DNA of 34,028 bases, taken from the IMG/VR virus record IMGVR_UViG_3300009156_000421, positions 1 through 34,028 of that record, one strand, 5' to 3'. Below, piece by piece: positions 22,434 through 30,265 of the stretch. This stretch comes from a virus. The position numbers and the translations under genes are program-made. The stretch's first letter is position 1. Each line of letters opens with the position of its first letter. A model generated the notes under the pieces. That model was not told the origin of the DNA and ran no database searches. It worked only from the letters and a program-made list of their open reading frames with translations.

Positions 22434-22694
22434 ATGGCGCTGGGGATGCCGACGCCACTCCGCGATGAACGCACGACCGAGGACCGCGACTTCGGCCAGT
22501 GGACGACGCCGGTCCTCACGCTCGCGCTCCAGGCGCTCGAGGACCGCGTCCTCGTCTGGGCGGTGACCATCGGCGCGGGCGCAGTGTGGACGTTCACGAT
22601 CCTCCACGCCGATCTCTACCGCATCATCGCGGCGTCGTTGTACTCTGCGACGGTGCTCTGGCCGGTGCTCTTCTTCCGACGCCGAGGAGGCTGA
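22434..22694 (+). CDS. holin-like membrane protein
   Basis: An 86-residue protein with two hydrophobic segments (about 39-58, VLVWAVTIGAGAVWTFTILH; about 61-81, LYRIIAASLYSATVLWPVLF), a polar N-terminus and a positive tail FFRRRGG. This is the pattern of a class II or III holin, which forms pores in the inner membrane to trigger lysis. ATG 22434 follows the previous stop directly. No free-standing endolysin gene is seen beside it, which weakens the call. Confidence 0.5.
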   Translation: MALGMPTPLRDERTTEDRDFGQWTTPVLTLALQALEDRVLVWAVTIGAGAVWTFTILHADLYRIIAASLYSATVLWPVLFFRRRGG

Positions 22695-22695
22695 C

Positions 22696-22932
22696 ATGGA
22701 CTGCAACCATCCCGACATCCCCGCGATCAACCGGAAGCCACTCCTGCGCCCCTCGGGGAAGAAGGTTTTTCACGACATCACGCCCACGCGCTTTGTCACC
22801 GAGCTCCCGTCGGCGTCGAACGGGCCGATCCGCGCTCGCGCCTATCGGGACGGCAAGGACCGGGACGCGAACGCCGTCGATCCCAAGGGCACCCCGCAAC
22901 AGGCGAGCGAGTTCTCGCCGCGCCGAGACTGA
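22696..22932 (+). CDS. small hypothetical protein
   Basis: A 78-residue, polar, basic protein. ATG 22696 is 8 nt after GAGGAGG. It is rich in Pro, Asp, Arg and Lys, with no membrane segment or motif I know. It is probably soluble and perhaps partly disordered. It lies between the holin candidate and the Gp80-like protein; the role is open. Confidence 0.55.
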   Translation: MDCNHPDIPAINRKPLLRPSGKKVFHDITPTRFVTELPSASNGPIRARAYRDGKDRDANAVDPKGTPQQASEFSPRRD

Positions 22933-22943
22933 GAGGCGCCGCC

Positions 22944-23378
22944 GTGTCGAACCTTTCAAATTACCTAGAGAACCGCCTCGTCGATCACATACTCCGCGCC
23001 ACGGCCTATCCCGTGCCGACGGCGATCTATGTGGGGCTCTTCACGACGCCGTCGAGTGACGCCGGGCCCGGCACTGAAGTGAGCGGGGGCGGCTATGCGC
23101 GAGTGCAAGTGGGCCCCGGTCTCGCATCATGGGCCGCGACGCAGGGGGGCACGGCGGGGGCCAGTTCGGGCACGACCGGCCAGTCATCGAACGTCGCCGA
23201 CATCACGTTTCCGGCGCCATCCGCGAACTGGGGAACGATCACGCATTTCGGATTGTTCGACGCAGTGACCGGAGGGAACCTGTTGATGCAGACGGCGCTC
23301 GCGGTAGCTAAGATCGTGAACAGTGGTGATCAAGCACCAAAATTTCCTGCGGCAGGCCTCACAGTTACTTTGGACTAA
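22944..23378 (+). CDS. Gp80-like tail-associated protein
   Basis: A 144-residue beta-rich protein. The N-terminus SNYLENRLVDHILR, then PTAIYVGLFTT, an EVSGGGYARV turn and a C-terminus with WGTITHFGLFD and FPAAGLTVTLD match the Gp80-like phage tail-fibre protein family. GTG 22944 is chosen since the protein then begins MSNLSNYLENR. The HNH endonuclease gene starts 4 nt after its stop, and the C-terminus appears intact, so the insertion did not break it. Confidence 0.72.
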   Translation: MSNLSNYLENRLVDHILRATAYPVPTAIYVGLFTTPSSDAGPGTEVSGGGYARVQVGPGLASWAATQGGTAGASSGTTGQSSNVADITFPAPSANWGTITHFGLFDAVTGGNLLMQTALAVAKIVNSGDQAPKFPAAGLTVTLD

Positions 23379-23382
23379 CACC

Positions 23383-23868
23383 ATGCCGAACATTCTCGGC
23401 AACACCCACACTGACGAGGCCAAAGAAAAGATGGCGGCGGCGTCGGTGCTTCGGTGGAAGAAGCCAGAGCAACATGAGCAACAGGCTGCACTGCGGCGTG
23501 GGTACAAACACTCCGCTGAGACCAAGGCGAAGATGTCGGCCACGTTTCTGCGGAAGATGGCCGACGATCCCGCCTACGCCGCGATGCGCCGAGAGAATGC
23601 GCGGCGCAACAGTCTCAGGGCCCGCCAGCGATTCCTCGCCACGCTGGCGGGCACCAATCTGGTACTCGCGGACATTCCCCTGAGCAAGGAAGAGAAGAAG
23701 ATGCTCCGGGCGTTTCACTGTGCGATCTGCCGCACGCTGGATCGTCCGAGGCAGCTGGCGCACATCGTGGCGCGGTCGCACGGTGGCCCGCAACGGCACA
23801 CCTGGGGCAACACGATCCCGCTCTGCGCCCCCTGTCACGCCGCCGTGGATCACGGCAAGGTGATCTGA
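23383..23868 (+). CDS. NUMOD3-HNH homing endonuclease
   Basis: A 161-residue protein. Two NUMOD3-like DNA-binding repeats (HTDEAKEKMAAAS and YKHSAETKAKMSATF) precede an HNH nuclease domain of about 50 residues with CAIC, the AHIVARSHGG catalytic histidine segment, an N in GNTIPL and CAPCHAAVDH. Free-standing HNH genes of this kind spread by cutting allele-free copies and are typical invaders of phage gene clusters. Start ATG 23383 is chosen over the in-frame GTG 23323, which would overlap the previous gene. Local AT content is raised at its 5' edge (about 23330-23400). Confidence 0.82.
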   Translation: MPNILGNTHTDEAKEKMAAASVLRWKKPEQHEQQAALRRGYKHSAETKAKMSATFLRKMADDPAYAAMRRENARRNSLRARQRFLATLAGTNLVLADIPLSKEEKKMLRAFHCAICRTLDRPRQLAHIVARSHGGPQRHTWGNTIPLCAPCHAAVDHGKVI

Positions 23869-23869
23869 C

Positions 23870-25204
23870 ATGGCCTGGGATCCCACTCAACCGCCGAATA
23901 ACGGCGCCCTCCTCTCCGCGCCCATTCGGGCGAACTGGGCGGCGCTCGCGCCGCTGATGCAGGGCCCGGGCGGGACGCCGTTCCCGCTCCTCGCGCCGGA
24001 TGGGACGGGGTCGGCGCCGAGCTACAGCTTCGCCGCCAGTCCGACGACGGGGCTCTATCAGAACGCCGGCAACCTGATTTTCATGGCGGCGGGCGTGCGG
24101 ATGTTTGGGATCGGCACGGGGGGGACGTATATCGACTACGGCTTCCTGACCATTCGGGATCTCAATCTCGGGATCAACACGGGCGTGAGACTCCTGCCCG
24201 ACGCGGATCATGTGCTCGGCCTCCGAAACCTAGCGAACGCGCAGACCCTGCGCGTGTACGAGACGATCGACGGGGGCGGGAACGGCAGCTGGTTGGAGTT
24301 CTCGGCGGGCAGCACGATGTTAATCATGACGCGGCAACAAGGGACCGGCCTGGCGCGGGCGCTCGGCATCGGCACGATGGGGTCGGCACCGCTCATGTTC
24401 CGCATCAACAACGCCACGGTGTGGCTCATCGACACGAACAGTTCCTTCTATCCCGGCGCGGATAACGCCTACGACATTGGGGGCCCATCGCTCCGACCCC
24501 GCTCGATCTACGCCGGCACGTCCTTCGTGACCCCGGTGGTGGACTACCCGACCGGCGCCGCGCCAGCCACCCCTGCGGCCGGCCACGTCGTCACCTACGC
24601 GAAGGCCGACAAGAAGATGTATCAGAAGGACGACGCGGGGCTGGAAACGCCGCTGGGCGGCGGCGGCACCGCGCCCTCCATGGTGCCGCTCTGGCTCGAG
24701 AACGCCCGCTTCCCCGATGGCAGCGCGAACAACCTGTTCCCCTTGCCGGTGGAGCGCATCTCGACGGGGACGGTGGTCGGCACGGTGCCGAAGCTGGTGG
24801 AACTGGTCTACCAGTTCCGCGCCGCCAACGTGGAATGGCTCCTCTGGAAGTGTGTCGCGCCACTCGACTACGTCTCGGGCGGCGCCGTGGTGCTCGTCAC
24901 CAAGTGGACGATGATCTCGGCGACGACGGGCAACATTCGCGTGACGGGCGCGTTCGGCCACGTGGTCGATGGCACGACCCAGTCCGCGACGGCGCTGGTC
25001 ACGCCCGCCGCGAACGTGAGCGCGGATCAGTCGGTGCCGACGACGCTCGGGGCGCAGAAGGAAACCCGGCTCACCCTGACCTCCACGGGGTTGGTGGCCG
25101 GCAGCAAGCTGGTGCTGGCGCTGTCGCTGGGGGCGGGCGGCACCTCGCCCGCGACCGGCGACCGCGTGCTGGAGTCCGCGCATCTCGAGTTCGCCCGCGC
25201 ATGA
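23870..25204 (+). CDS. tail fibre protein
   Basis: A 444-residue Gly/Thr/Ala-rich protein. The N-terminus (MAWDPTQPPNNGALLSAPIR) resembles fibre anchors; the middle has GLYQNAGNLIFMAAG and a PVVDYPTGAAPATPAAGH segment often found in fibre chains; the C-terminus is a beta domain. The stop overlaps the next ATG (ATGA). It likely attaches to the tail and binds host surface polysaccharide or protein. Fibre assignment is by position and composition. Confidence 0.6.
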   Translation: MAWDPTQPPNNGALLSAPIRANWAALAPLMQGPGGTPFPLLAPDGTGSAPSYSFAASPTTGLYQNAGNLIFMAAGVRMFGIGTGGTYIDYGFLTIRDLNLGINTGVRLLPDADHVLGLRNLANAQTLRVYETIDGGGNGSWLEFSAGSTMLIMTRQQGTGLARALGIGTMGSAPLMFRINNATVWLIDTNSSFYPGADNAYDIGGPSLRPRSIYAGTSFVTPVVDYPTGAAPATPAAGHVVTYAKADKKMYQKDDAGLETPLGGGGTAPSMVPLWLENARFPDGSANNLFPLPVERISTGTVVGTVPKLVELVYQFRAANVEWLLWKCVAPLDYVSGGAVVLVTKWTMISATTGNIRVTGAFGHVVDGTTQSATALVTPAANVSADQSVPTTLGAQKETRLTLTSTGLVAGSKLVLALSLGAGGTSPATGDRVLESAHLEFARA

Positions 25205-25899
25205 GCGTCGATTTCTCAGCGGGGACCGACCGGCAAGTCCTGAGCGCCAACCTCACGACGGGCTCGCTGATCTCGTTCGGCACCTGGATGCTGGCGAACA
25301 CGATGGGCCAGGGCAATAGCGGGGCGGTGTGGGCGCATGGGATCACGGGCGGGTTCCGCCTCTACTTCAAGTTCAATGGCACGGCGGGCTCCAACAAGCT
25401 CCACATGATCTCCCAGCGGACCACCAACGGGATCTGGGAGATGACCACGGGCTTCGCCGCGCCGCTGGCGCGGTGGCGCTGGGTCGGCGTGACCTACGAC
25501 ATGGGGGCGACGGCGAACCATCCGACGGTCTATCTCCTCGATCAAGGGGCCTGGAGCGTCCTGACCAATGGCGCGGGGCTCACGCGCACCTCCGCGCCGT
25601 CGGGGGCGGTGGGGGCCGATGCAAAGCCGCTCCACTGGGGCAACAACGAGGCGCTGAACACCTCCTTTGTCGGCTACCTCGCGCACGGCGCCGCCTACAG
25701 CCGCCTCCTCACCGAGAGCGAGATGCGGCTCGTCGCGGAGCGCGGAGCGCGGCGGTTGCCCCGGGATCTCCTCTTCTCCTGGCCCGCCGTGCGGGCGGTG
25801 AGCGGCGTCATCAAGGATGAACGGGCCACGCTCGACGGCACGCTGTCAGGCGGCGGCACCGTGATCTCGACGGCGGAACATCCCCCCGCCCGCTGGTAG
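25201..25899 (+). CDS. LamG/concanavalin A-like receptor-binding protein
   Basis: A 232-residue protein. ATG 25201 overlaps the upstream stop (ATGA), and an open upstream extension is rejected. The centre has the beta-sandwich pattern of LamG-type lectins: GGFRLYFKFNG, RWRWVGVTYDMGA, FVGYLAHGAAYSRLLTESEM, the last being typical of such domains in phage and bacterial adhesins. Probably a carbohydrate-binding part of the tail fibre. No enzyme motif is seen. Confidence 0.68.
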   Translation: MSVDFSAGTDRQVLSANLTTGSLISFGTWMLANTMGQGNSGAVWAHGITGGFRLYFKFNGTAGSNKLHMISQRTTNGIWEMTTGFAAPLARWRWVGVTYDMGATANHPTVYLLDQGAWSVLTNGAGLTRTSAPSGAVGADAKPLHWGNNEALNTSFVGYLAHGAAYSRLLTESEMRLVAERGARRLPRDLLFSWPAVRAVSGVIKDERATLDGTLSGGGTVISTAEHPPARW

Positions 25900-25902
25900 C
25901 GT

Positions 25903-27207
25903 ATGGCGATCCCCCAGCTGTGGGATGAAGCCCTCGCGCAGTGGGATGGCGCCGGGAATCTCTGGGATCCCCCGCCGCCCTCCGCGCTCTTCGCCGGGGC
26001 TCTCCTCGGCACGGGCGTCCTCGATGGCGTCCTCGTCCTGGGCGTCGTCGCGCTGGAGGGCCAGCTCCGGGGCACCGCCGTCGTCGCGGGCCCGCTCCGC
26101 ACGGGCATCTTCTTCGGCGGCGATCTGGATGGCACGGGCACGCTCGCCGCCGCCACCCTCCAGACGGGGACGCGGTTCAGCGGCGATCTGCGCGGCACGG
26201 GCCTCTTCACGGGGGCCTTCTACATCCCGCCGGCCGGGGCGCTCTTCGCGGGCGAGCTCCGGGGGATCGGGCTCCTCAGCGGCTTCCTGCCGGGGGTCGC
26301 GCTCACCCTCCCGCGTCAGTTCGGCCCGGCCTCGCCCTACGCGGAGACGCCGTGGCTCGATGAGAACTTCGCCGCCATCCTGGCCCAGATCAACCGCCCG
26401 CAGGCGCTCGGCATCGGGCTCCTCGCGGAGCGCCCGGCGCCGGGGCGGCAGGGCTCGATCTACGTCGTCACCGATCAGAACGACGAGTGGTGGGTGGACG
26501 ATGGCGTGGCGTGGCGCTCCATGGGCGCGTTCGGGTTCGGCATGGTGGTGCATGAGCAGGCCACCGACAACCTCCTCCTGCTCGGCGCGCCGACGGGTCC
26601 GCCGACCGCGTCCCACGTCCTCACGGCGGCGAAGGCCAGCGTGATTCCGACGCAGGCGATTGTCGATGGCGCGGTGCTCTACGTCGCGAATCGGCAGGGG
26701 CTCGCGGGCACCGCCGCGTGGCACCACCTCACCGAAGCCGGGCGGCGGACGCCGCTCGAGCCGGTGCTCTTCCGGTATGGCTTCCAGGGCTTCGCCAGCA
26801 CGACGACTGAGCAGACCCTGTTCGGCCCGTTCCTCAAGGGCGGGACGCTGGTCGGACGGTATCTCGAGGTCTGGTGGCGGGGCGATGCCAGCAATGGCAC
26901 GGCGGTGCCGCATACGCTGACGCTCCGGTTCTACTACGCGGGCACCGCGCTGGTCGTCACCACGCTGACCATCCCCGTCGGGAGCTTCCAGCCCCTGAGC
27001 GTCCTCCTCCGCATCGATGGGTTGCTCGGCGCCGTGCAAGCCGCGCTGCCGGTGTCGGTCGTCGCCCCCGGGGCCGTGAGCCATGTCCTCACACCCGGGG
27101 CCGTGGATGCGACGGTCGATCAGGGGTCGGGCCTCAGCGCCGCGTGGGATGTCGCGGACGCCGCGCTCACCCTCCGCACCTTCGCGGCCACGGTCACGCT
27201 CCGCTGA
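25903..27207 (+). CDS. tail fibre protein, N-terminal repeats plus shared C-terminal module
   Basis: A 434-residue protein. Residues about 25-140 hold short beta repeats (LRGTAVVAGPLRTGIFF, LDGTGTLAAATL, LRGTGLFTGAF). The rest shares a module with the two next proteins: WLDENFAAILAQIN, then G-S-IYVVTDQNDEWWVDDG-x-AW. This is the longest of three paralogues. It probably binds a host receptor with the C-terminal part. ATG 25903 follows the upstream stop by 3 nt. Confidence 0.6.
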   Translation: MAIPQLWDEALAQWDGAGNLWDPPPPSALFAGALLGTGVLDGVLVLGVVALEGQLRGTAVVAGPLRTGIFFGGDLDGTGTLAAATLQTGTRFSGDLRGTGLFTGAFYIPPAGALFAGELRGIGLLSGFLPGVALTLPRQFGPASPYAETPWLDENFAAILAQINRPQALGIGLLAERPAPGRQGSIYVVTDQNDEWWVDDGVAWRSMGAFGFGMVVHEQATDNLLLLGAPTGPPTASHVLTAAKASVIPTQAIVDGAVLYVANRQGLAGTAAWHHLTEAGRRTPLEPVLFRYGFQGFASTTTEQTLFGPFLKGGTLVGRYLEVWWRGDASNGTAVPHTLTLRFYYAGTALVVTTLTIPVGSFQPLSVLLRIDGLLGAVQAALPVSVVAPGAVSHVLTPGAVDATVDQGSGLSAAWDVADAALTLRTFAATVTLR

Positions 27208-28151
27208 TGGCGCTCACGCTGCCCTACGAGTTCGCGGGGGTCGGGCTGAAGACGCCGACCTCGCGGCTCGACGCGAACTTCCAGGCCGTCGCGGACTACC
27301 TGAACACGCACGGGGCCGTGACCGGCCTCATCGGAAACCGGCCCGCGCCCACGTCGGTCGGCGCGATCTACGTCGCCACCGACCAACAGGATCTCTGGTG
27401 GATGGCGGATGGCACGGCGTGGCATCCGGTGGGGCGGGCCGCCGACGGCACCCTCGACGTGGATCCGGTCACCGGCACCGTGCGGGCCTGGGGCGCGGCG
27501 GTCGGGGCCACCGCGCAGTCGGTCCTGGCGATGCCGCTCGCGACCGGCACCGTGACGCCCGTGGCGGGGTGCGCCTCGCTCTGGGTGGGCGACACGCAGG
27601 GCGTGGACGGGCGGGCGGCGTGGCGGCAGACCACCGAGGACGGCTGGAGCGGGCCGCTGGACAAGTGTCTCTACCGGGCGACGGGCTACCCGCTGGTCAC
27701 CGTCACCAACAGCGCCGTGGAGACCCTGTGCTGGAGCCAGCCCCTCGCCGCCAACACGCTCCGGGGCGGGGGCGCGGGGGGCGCGGAGCCCCGAGGGATC
27801 GAGTGCGCGTTCGGCTTTGACACCACCAACAGCGCCGCGAGCGCCCGCACGCTCACGCTCCGCGTCAAGCTCGGCGGGCAGACCGGCTACACAGCCACCC
27901 TCACGCTGCCGGCCAGCATGGGCCTTCGCCTCGGGGCGCTCGTCATGCGGATCGAGCCGCTGGTGGGCAGCGGCGGCTACACGGGGTTCTCGCGGGTGGT
28001 CTCCCAGTGGGATCTGGTCGAGACCCTGTCGCTCGGGACGCCCATCATCGATGGGGCGGTGCCGCAGACGCTCGAGCTCACCGCGCAACTCTCGCTCGCC
28101 GCCACGTCGCTCACGGTGCGATTCTTCAGCGCGACGGTGAGTGCCACCTGA
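27207..28151 (+). CDS. tail fibre paralogue 2
   Basis: A 314-residue protein beginning MALTLPYEFAGVGLKTPTSR, with RLDANFQAVADYLN and G-A-IYVATDQQDLWWMADG-T-AW shared with its neighbours. ATG 27207 overlaps the previous stop (TGATG). The C-terminal half is a Thr/Ser/Leu-rich beta region ending LTVRFFSATV, also echoed in the next gene. Likely an alternate or stacked receptor-binding protein. Confidence 0.6.
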   Translation: MALTLPYEFAGVGLKTPTSRLDANFQAVADYLNTHGAVTGLIGNRPAPTSVGAIYVATDQQDLWWMADGTAWHPVGRAADGTLDVDPVTGTVRAWGAAVGATAQSVLAMPLATGTVTPVAGCASLWVGDTQGVDGRAAWRQTTEDGWSGPLDKCLYRATGYPLVTVTNSAVETLCWSQPLAANTLRGGGAGGAEPRGIECAFGFDTTNSAASARTLTLRVKLGGQTGYTATLTLPASMGLRLGALVMRIEPLVGSGGYTGFSRVVSQWDLVETLSLGTPIIDGAVPQTLELTAQLSLAATSLTVRFFSATVSAT

Positions 28152-29074
28152 TGCCGCTCATCCTGCCCTACACGTTCCGCACGGCCGGCAAGGGCACGCC
28201 GCTCAACCGGCTCGACGCCAACTTCGCGGCCATCGCGAGCTACATCAATGTCCGCACGGCCACCGTCGGGCCCGTGGCGAGCCGCCCCCTCGCCGGGCAC
28301 GCGGGGGCGCTCTACATCGCGAGCGACCAGCACTTCGCGTGGTATCTGGACGACGGCGCGACGTGGCACGCGGTCGGCGGCATGGGCATGGCGGGCGCGA
28401 TCACCGTGAACCCCACCACCCTGAACGTCCGGTTCTTCGGCGCCGATGCGGGGACCGACGGGCAGAAGGTCATCACGGGGCAGCGCGGGACCGCCCCCAC
28501 GACGAGCCCGCCCGATGTGGCGCAACTCTGGATCGAGGACAAGCAGAGCCAGAACGGGGCGGCCAACTGGACGACGCGCTCCGAAGCCGGGGCCGTGCGG
28601 CCGGTGGACCCCACCCTCTTCGGCACGGTGGGCAACGTCTCGGGCTTCTTCTCGCTCAGTGGCACGGGCGAAGCGACGGTCGGCAGCTGGGCGCTGAAGG
28701 GGCGGACGCTCATCAGTCGGTCGCTCGAGGTCGCGCTCCGGTTCGACGTGAACGCGCCCAGCGCGGCCCGCACGCTCACGTTCCGCGTGAAGCTCGGCCC
28801 CGGCCCGACGACGCTCGCCACGGCGGCGCTCGCGCTGCCCACCATGGCGCTCGGCCAGGGGCTCCTCACCGTGCAGATCGATGCGATCAGCGCCGCGATC
28901 CAGCGGGCCTTCGTGCAGCACGCCGTCGTGGTGCCCGCGCCGACCTCGTTGGCCTTCACCCCGTCGGACGGCACGCTCGATGCGACCACCGATCTGCCGC
29001 TCGCGCTCTCCGCGCAGTGGAGCGGCAGCGGCGCCACGCTGAATGCGTATACCCTCACCGTGCGGCTGATCTGA
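28151..29074 (+). CDS. tail fibre paralogue 3
   Basis: A 307-residue protein beginning MPLILPYTFRTAGKGTPLNR, with RLDANFAAIASYIN, G-A-LYIASDQHFAWYLDDG-A-TW and a beta C-terminal half ending LNAYTLTVRL. ATG 28151 overlaps the stop of paralogue 2. The three genes form a head-to-tail duplication array, as seen where phages vary host range. No chaperone or reverse transcriptase of a diversity element is seen next to it. Confidence 0.6.
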   Translation: MPLILPYTFRTAGKGTPLNRLDANFAAIASYINVRTATVGPVASRPLAGHAGALYIASDQHFAWYLDDGATWHAVGGMGMAGAITVNPTTLNVRFFGADAGTDGQKVITGQRGTAPTTSPPDVAQLWIEDKQSQNGAANWTTRSEAGAVRPVDPTLFGTVGNVSGFFSLSGTGEATVGSWALKGRTLISRSLEVALRFDVNAPSAARTLTFRVKLGPGPTTLATAALALPTMALGQGLLTVQIDAISAAIQRAFVQHAVVVPAPTSLAFTPSDGTLDATTDLPLALSAQWSGSGATLNAYTLTVRLI

Positions 29075-29085
29075 AGGAGGCGACG

Positions 29086-29283
29086 ATGCGAATCTGTATC
29101 CTGGTCGCGGTCCTGGGCCTGGGGCTCGCGGGGTGTGATGAGGACCGGCCGACCACCGGGCCCAGCGTCCACTGTTTCAACGAACAGACGGGGACGTTTC
29201 AGGAAGCGTCCCCGGCCAAGGTGATCTACAAGCAGAGCGTCAGTACCGGCAAGGTGACCGTGACCTGTCCGGTGGGGGAGTGA
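29086..29283 (+). CDS. small lipoprotein
   Basis: A 65-residue protein with a lipoprotein signal: MRICILVAVLGLGLAGC with lipobox LAGC (Cys17). GAAGGAGG lies 5 nt upstream. The mature part is polar, with two further cysteines. It should be lipid-anchored in the outer or inner membrane of a Gram-negative host. The position after the fibres fits an o-spanin or a superinfection-exclusion lipoprotein; neither is proven. Confidence 0.6.
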   Translation: MRICILVAVLGLGLAGCDEDRPTTGPSVHCFNEQTGTFQEASPAKVIYKQSVSTGKVTVTCPVGE

Positions 29284-29285
29284 CG

Positions 29286-29819
29286 ATGCATACGCGCGGA
29301 TGGGTCATCGGGGTGACCACGGGGCTCGTCCTGACCGGATGCGCCGCGAAGGAACGAATGATCCCGGTCGGATCGACGGTGGTCGCGGACACGACGGGCG
29401 GCAAGGGCCCCGACGTGTATTCCTACTGCGACGAGAAGGGCAACTTGCTCTACATGACCAAGGATAAGAGCGGCCCCGTCGCCGTCATCCAGGGCGGGTG
29501 CAAGGCCAAGCCGCCGGATGTTCCGATCGCCGCCGCGAGTCCGGTGATCCCGCCGCTCAGTCGGCATTTCCTCGATCAGCCCGTGGCCCAATGTGTGATT
29601 GCCACGCCGGTCAGCCCGACCGCCGTCGCACTCACGCCCTGCCCACCGGGAGCGCCGAGTTCCCTCCCGGCGCCGACGCCGCCGGGCGTGAGTGTGACTT
29701 CGCCCGAGCCGCGTGAGCCGGTGGTGCTCCGCATCGAGGTGGTGCCCGTGGCGCCGGCGGCCCCCGCGCCCAAGGCGGCGCCGAAAGCGGCCCCGAAGAA
29801 ATCATGCCCCTGCCCATGA
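29286..29819 (+). CDS. second lipoprotein, Pro/Ala-rich tail
   Basis: A 177-residue protein. ATG 29286 lies just after the first lipoprotein stop; a GTG two codons earlier overlaps that stop and is also possible. Signal peptide and lipobox LTGC (Cys15) follow. The middle has YSYCDEKGNLLYMTKDKSG; the end is Pro/Ala/Lys-rich and closes with CPCP. Probably a lipoprotein acting with the first one at the envelope. Spanin, or phage-conferred surface change, are both possible. Confidence 0.6.
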   Translation: MHTRGWVIGVTTGLVLTGCAAKERMIPVGSTVVADTTGGKGPDVYSYCDEKGNLLYMTKDKSGPVAVIQGGCKAKPPDVPIAAASPVIPPLSRHFLDQPVAQCVIATPVSPTAVALTPCPPGAPSSLPAPTPPGVSVTSPEPREPVVLRIEVVPVAPAAPAPKAAPKAAPKKSCPCP

Positions 29820-29854
29820 GCACGCGGGGCTCAGAATCGGGTCTGCCGAATACT

Positions 29855-29883
29855 TGACCGAGGCTAGCCGCACCGCGTAGACT
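29855..29883 (+). promoter_or_regulatory. promoter for 29893 gene, near-leaderless
   Basis: TTGACC just upstream (about 29854-29859), 18-nt spacer, TAGACT (29878-29883). The -10 ends 9 nt before ATG 29893. No terminator is seen in the 29820-29853 gap. Confidence 0.42.
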
Positions 29884-29892
29884 GGCGGCACC

Positions 29893-30084
29893 ATGGTCAC
29901 GCGGCACATCGCGTATTTGCCCCGGCCCGGCTACGAGCTCCTATCGTCCACGGGGCTTCGGCGGTTTCCGCAGTGCGTGCGCGAGCGCGTCACGATCATG
30001 GTGCCGCCGACGATGCGGGCGTGGATGCCTCTCCTCGCCCAGATGAAGCTGCGGGTCTTGATGCCGCACTTCACCGTGAACTGA
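29893..30084 (+). CDS. small basic hypothetical protein
   Basis: A 63-residue protein, MVTRHIAYLPRPGYELLSST at the start and basic and Met-rich after (RERVTIMVPPTMRAWM). It opens the next transcription unit, behind a promoter-like pair and without a Shine-Dalgarno. No family recognised; support comes from the promoter and the intact frame. Confidence 0.5.
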   Translation: MVTRHIAYLPRPGYELLSSTGLRRFPQCVRERVTIMVPPTMRAWMPLLAQMKLRVLMPHFTVN

Positions 30085-30112
30085 CCCGCGCACTCGAACA
30101 GGAGCCTCCACC

Positions 30113-30265
30113 ATGATCCGAGTCATGACCGTCGTCTTTCTCTTAGCGACCGCCAGCCTCGCGTGGGCTGACTGTTCCACCAACACGGTCGTCACGCCGC
30201 ACGGGCGCGTCATCAGCTGCACGACGTGCTGCATCGGCGGCAGTTGTAGTACGACGTGTTTCTGA
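30113..30265 (+). CDS. secreted Cys-rich peptide
   Basis: A 50-residue precursor: signal peptide (about 1-19, VMTVVFLLATASLAWA) and a mature part of about 31 residues with six cysteines at 21, 36, 39, 40, 45 and 49, including a CTTCC cluster. AGGAGC lies 8 nt before ATG 30113. Six cysteines could give three disulphides, as in small exported toxins or envelope peptides, or bind metal. The stop overlaps the next ATG (TGATG). Absent from the longer-frame list because of its length. Confidence 0.55.
   Translation: MIRVMTVVFLLATASLAWADCSTNTVVTPHGRVISCTTCCIGGSCSTTCF

Noticed and set aside
25903-29074. Diversity-generating retroelement
   Set aside because: Tandem fibre paralogues are present but no reverse transcriptase or template repeat is seen in the window.
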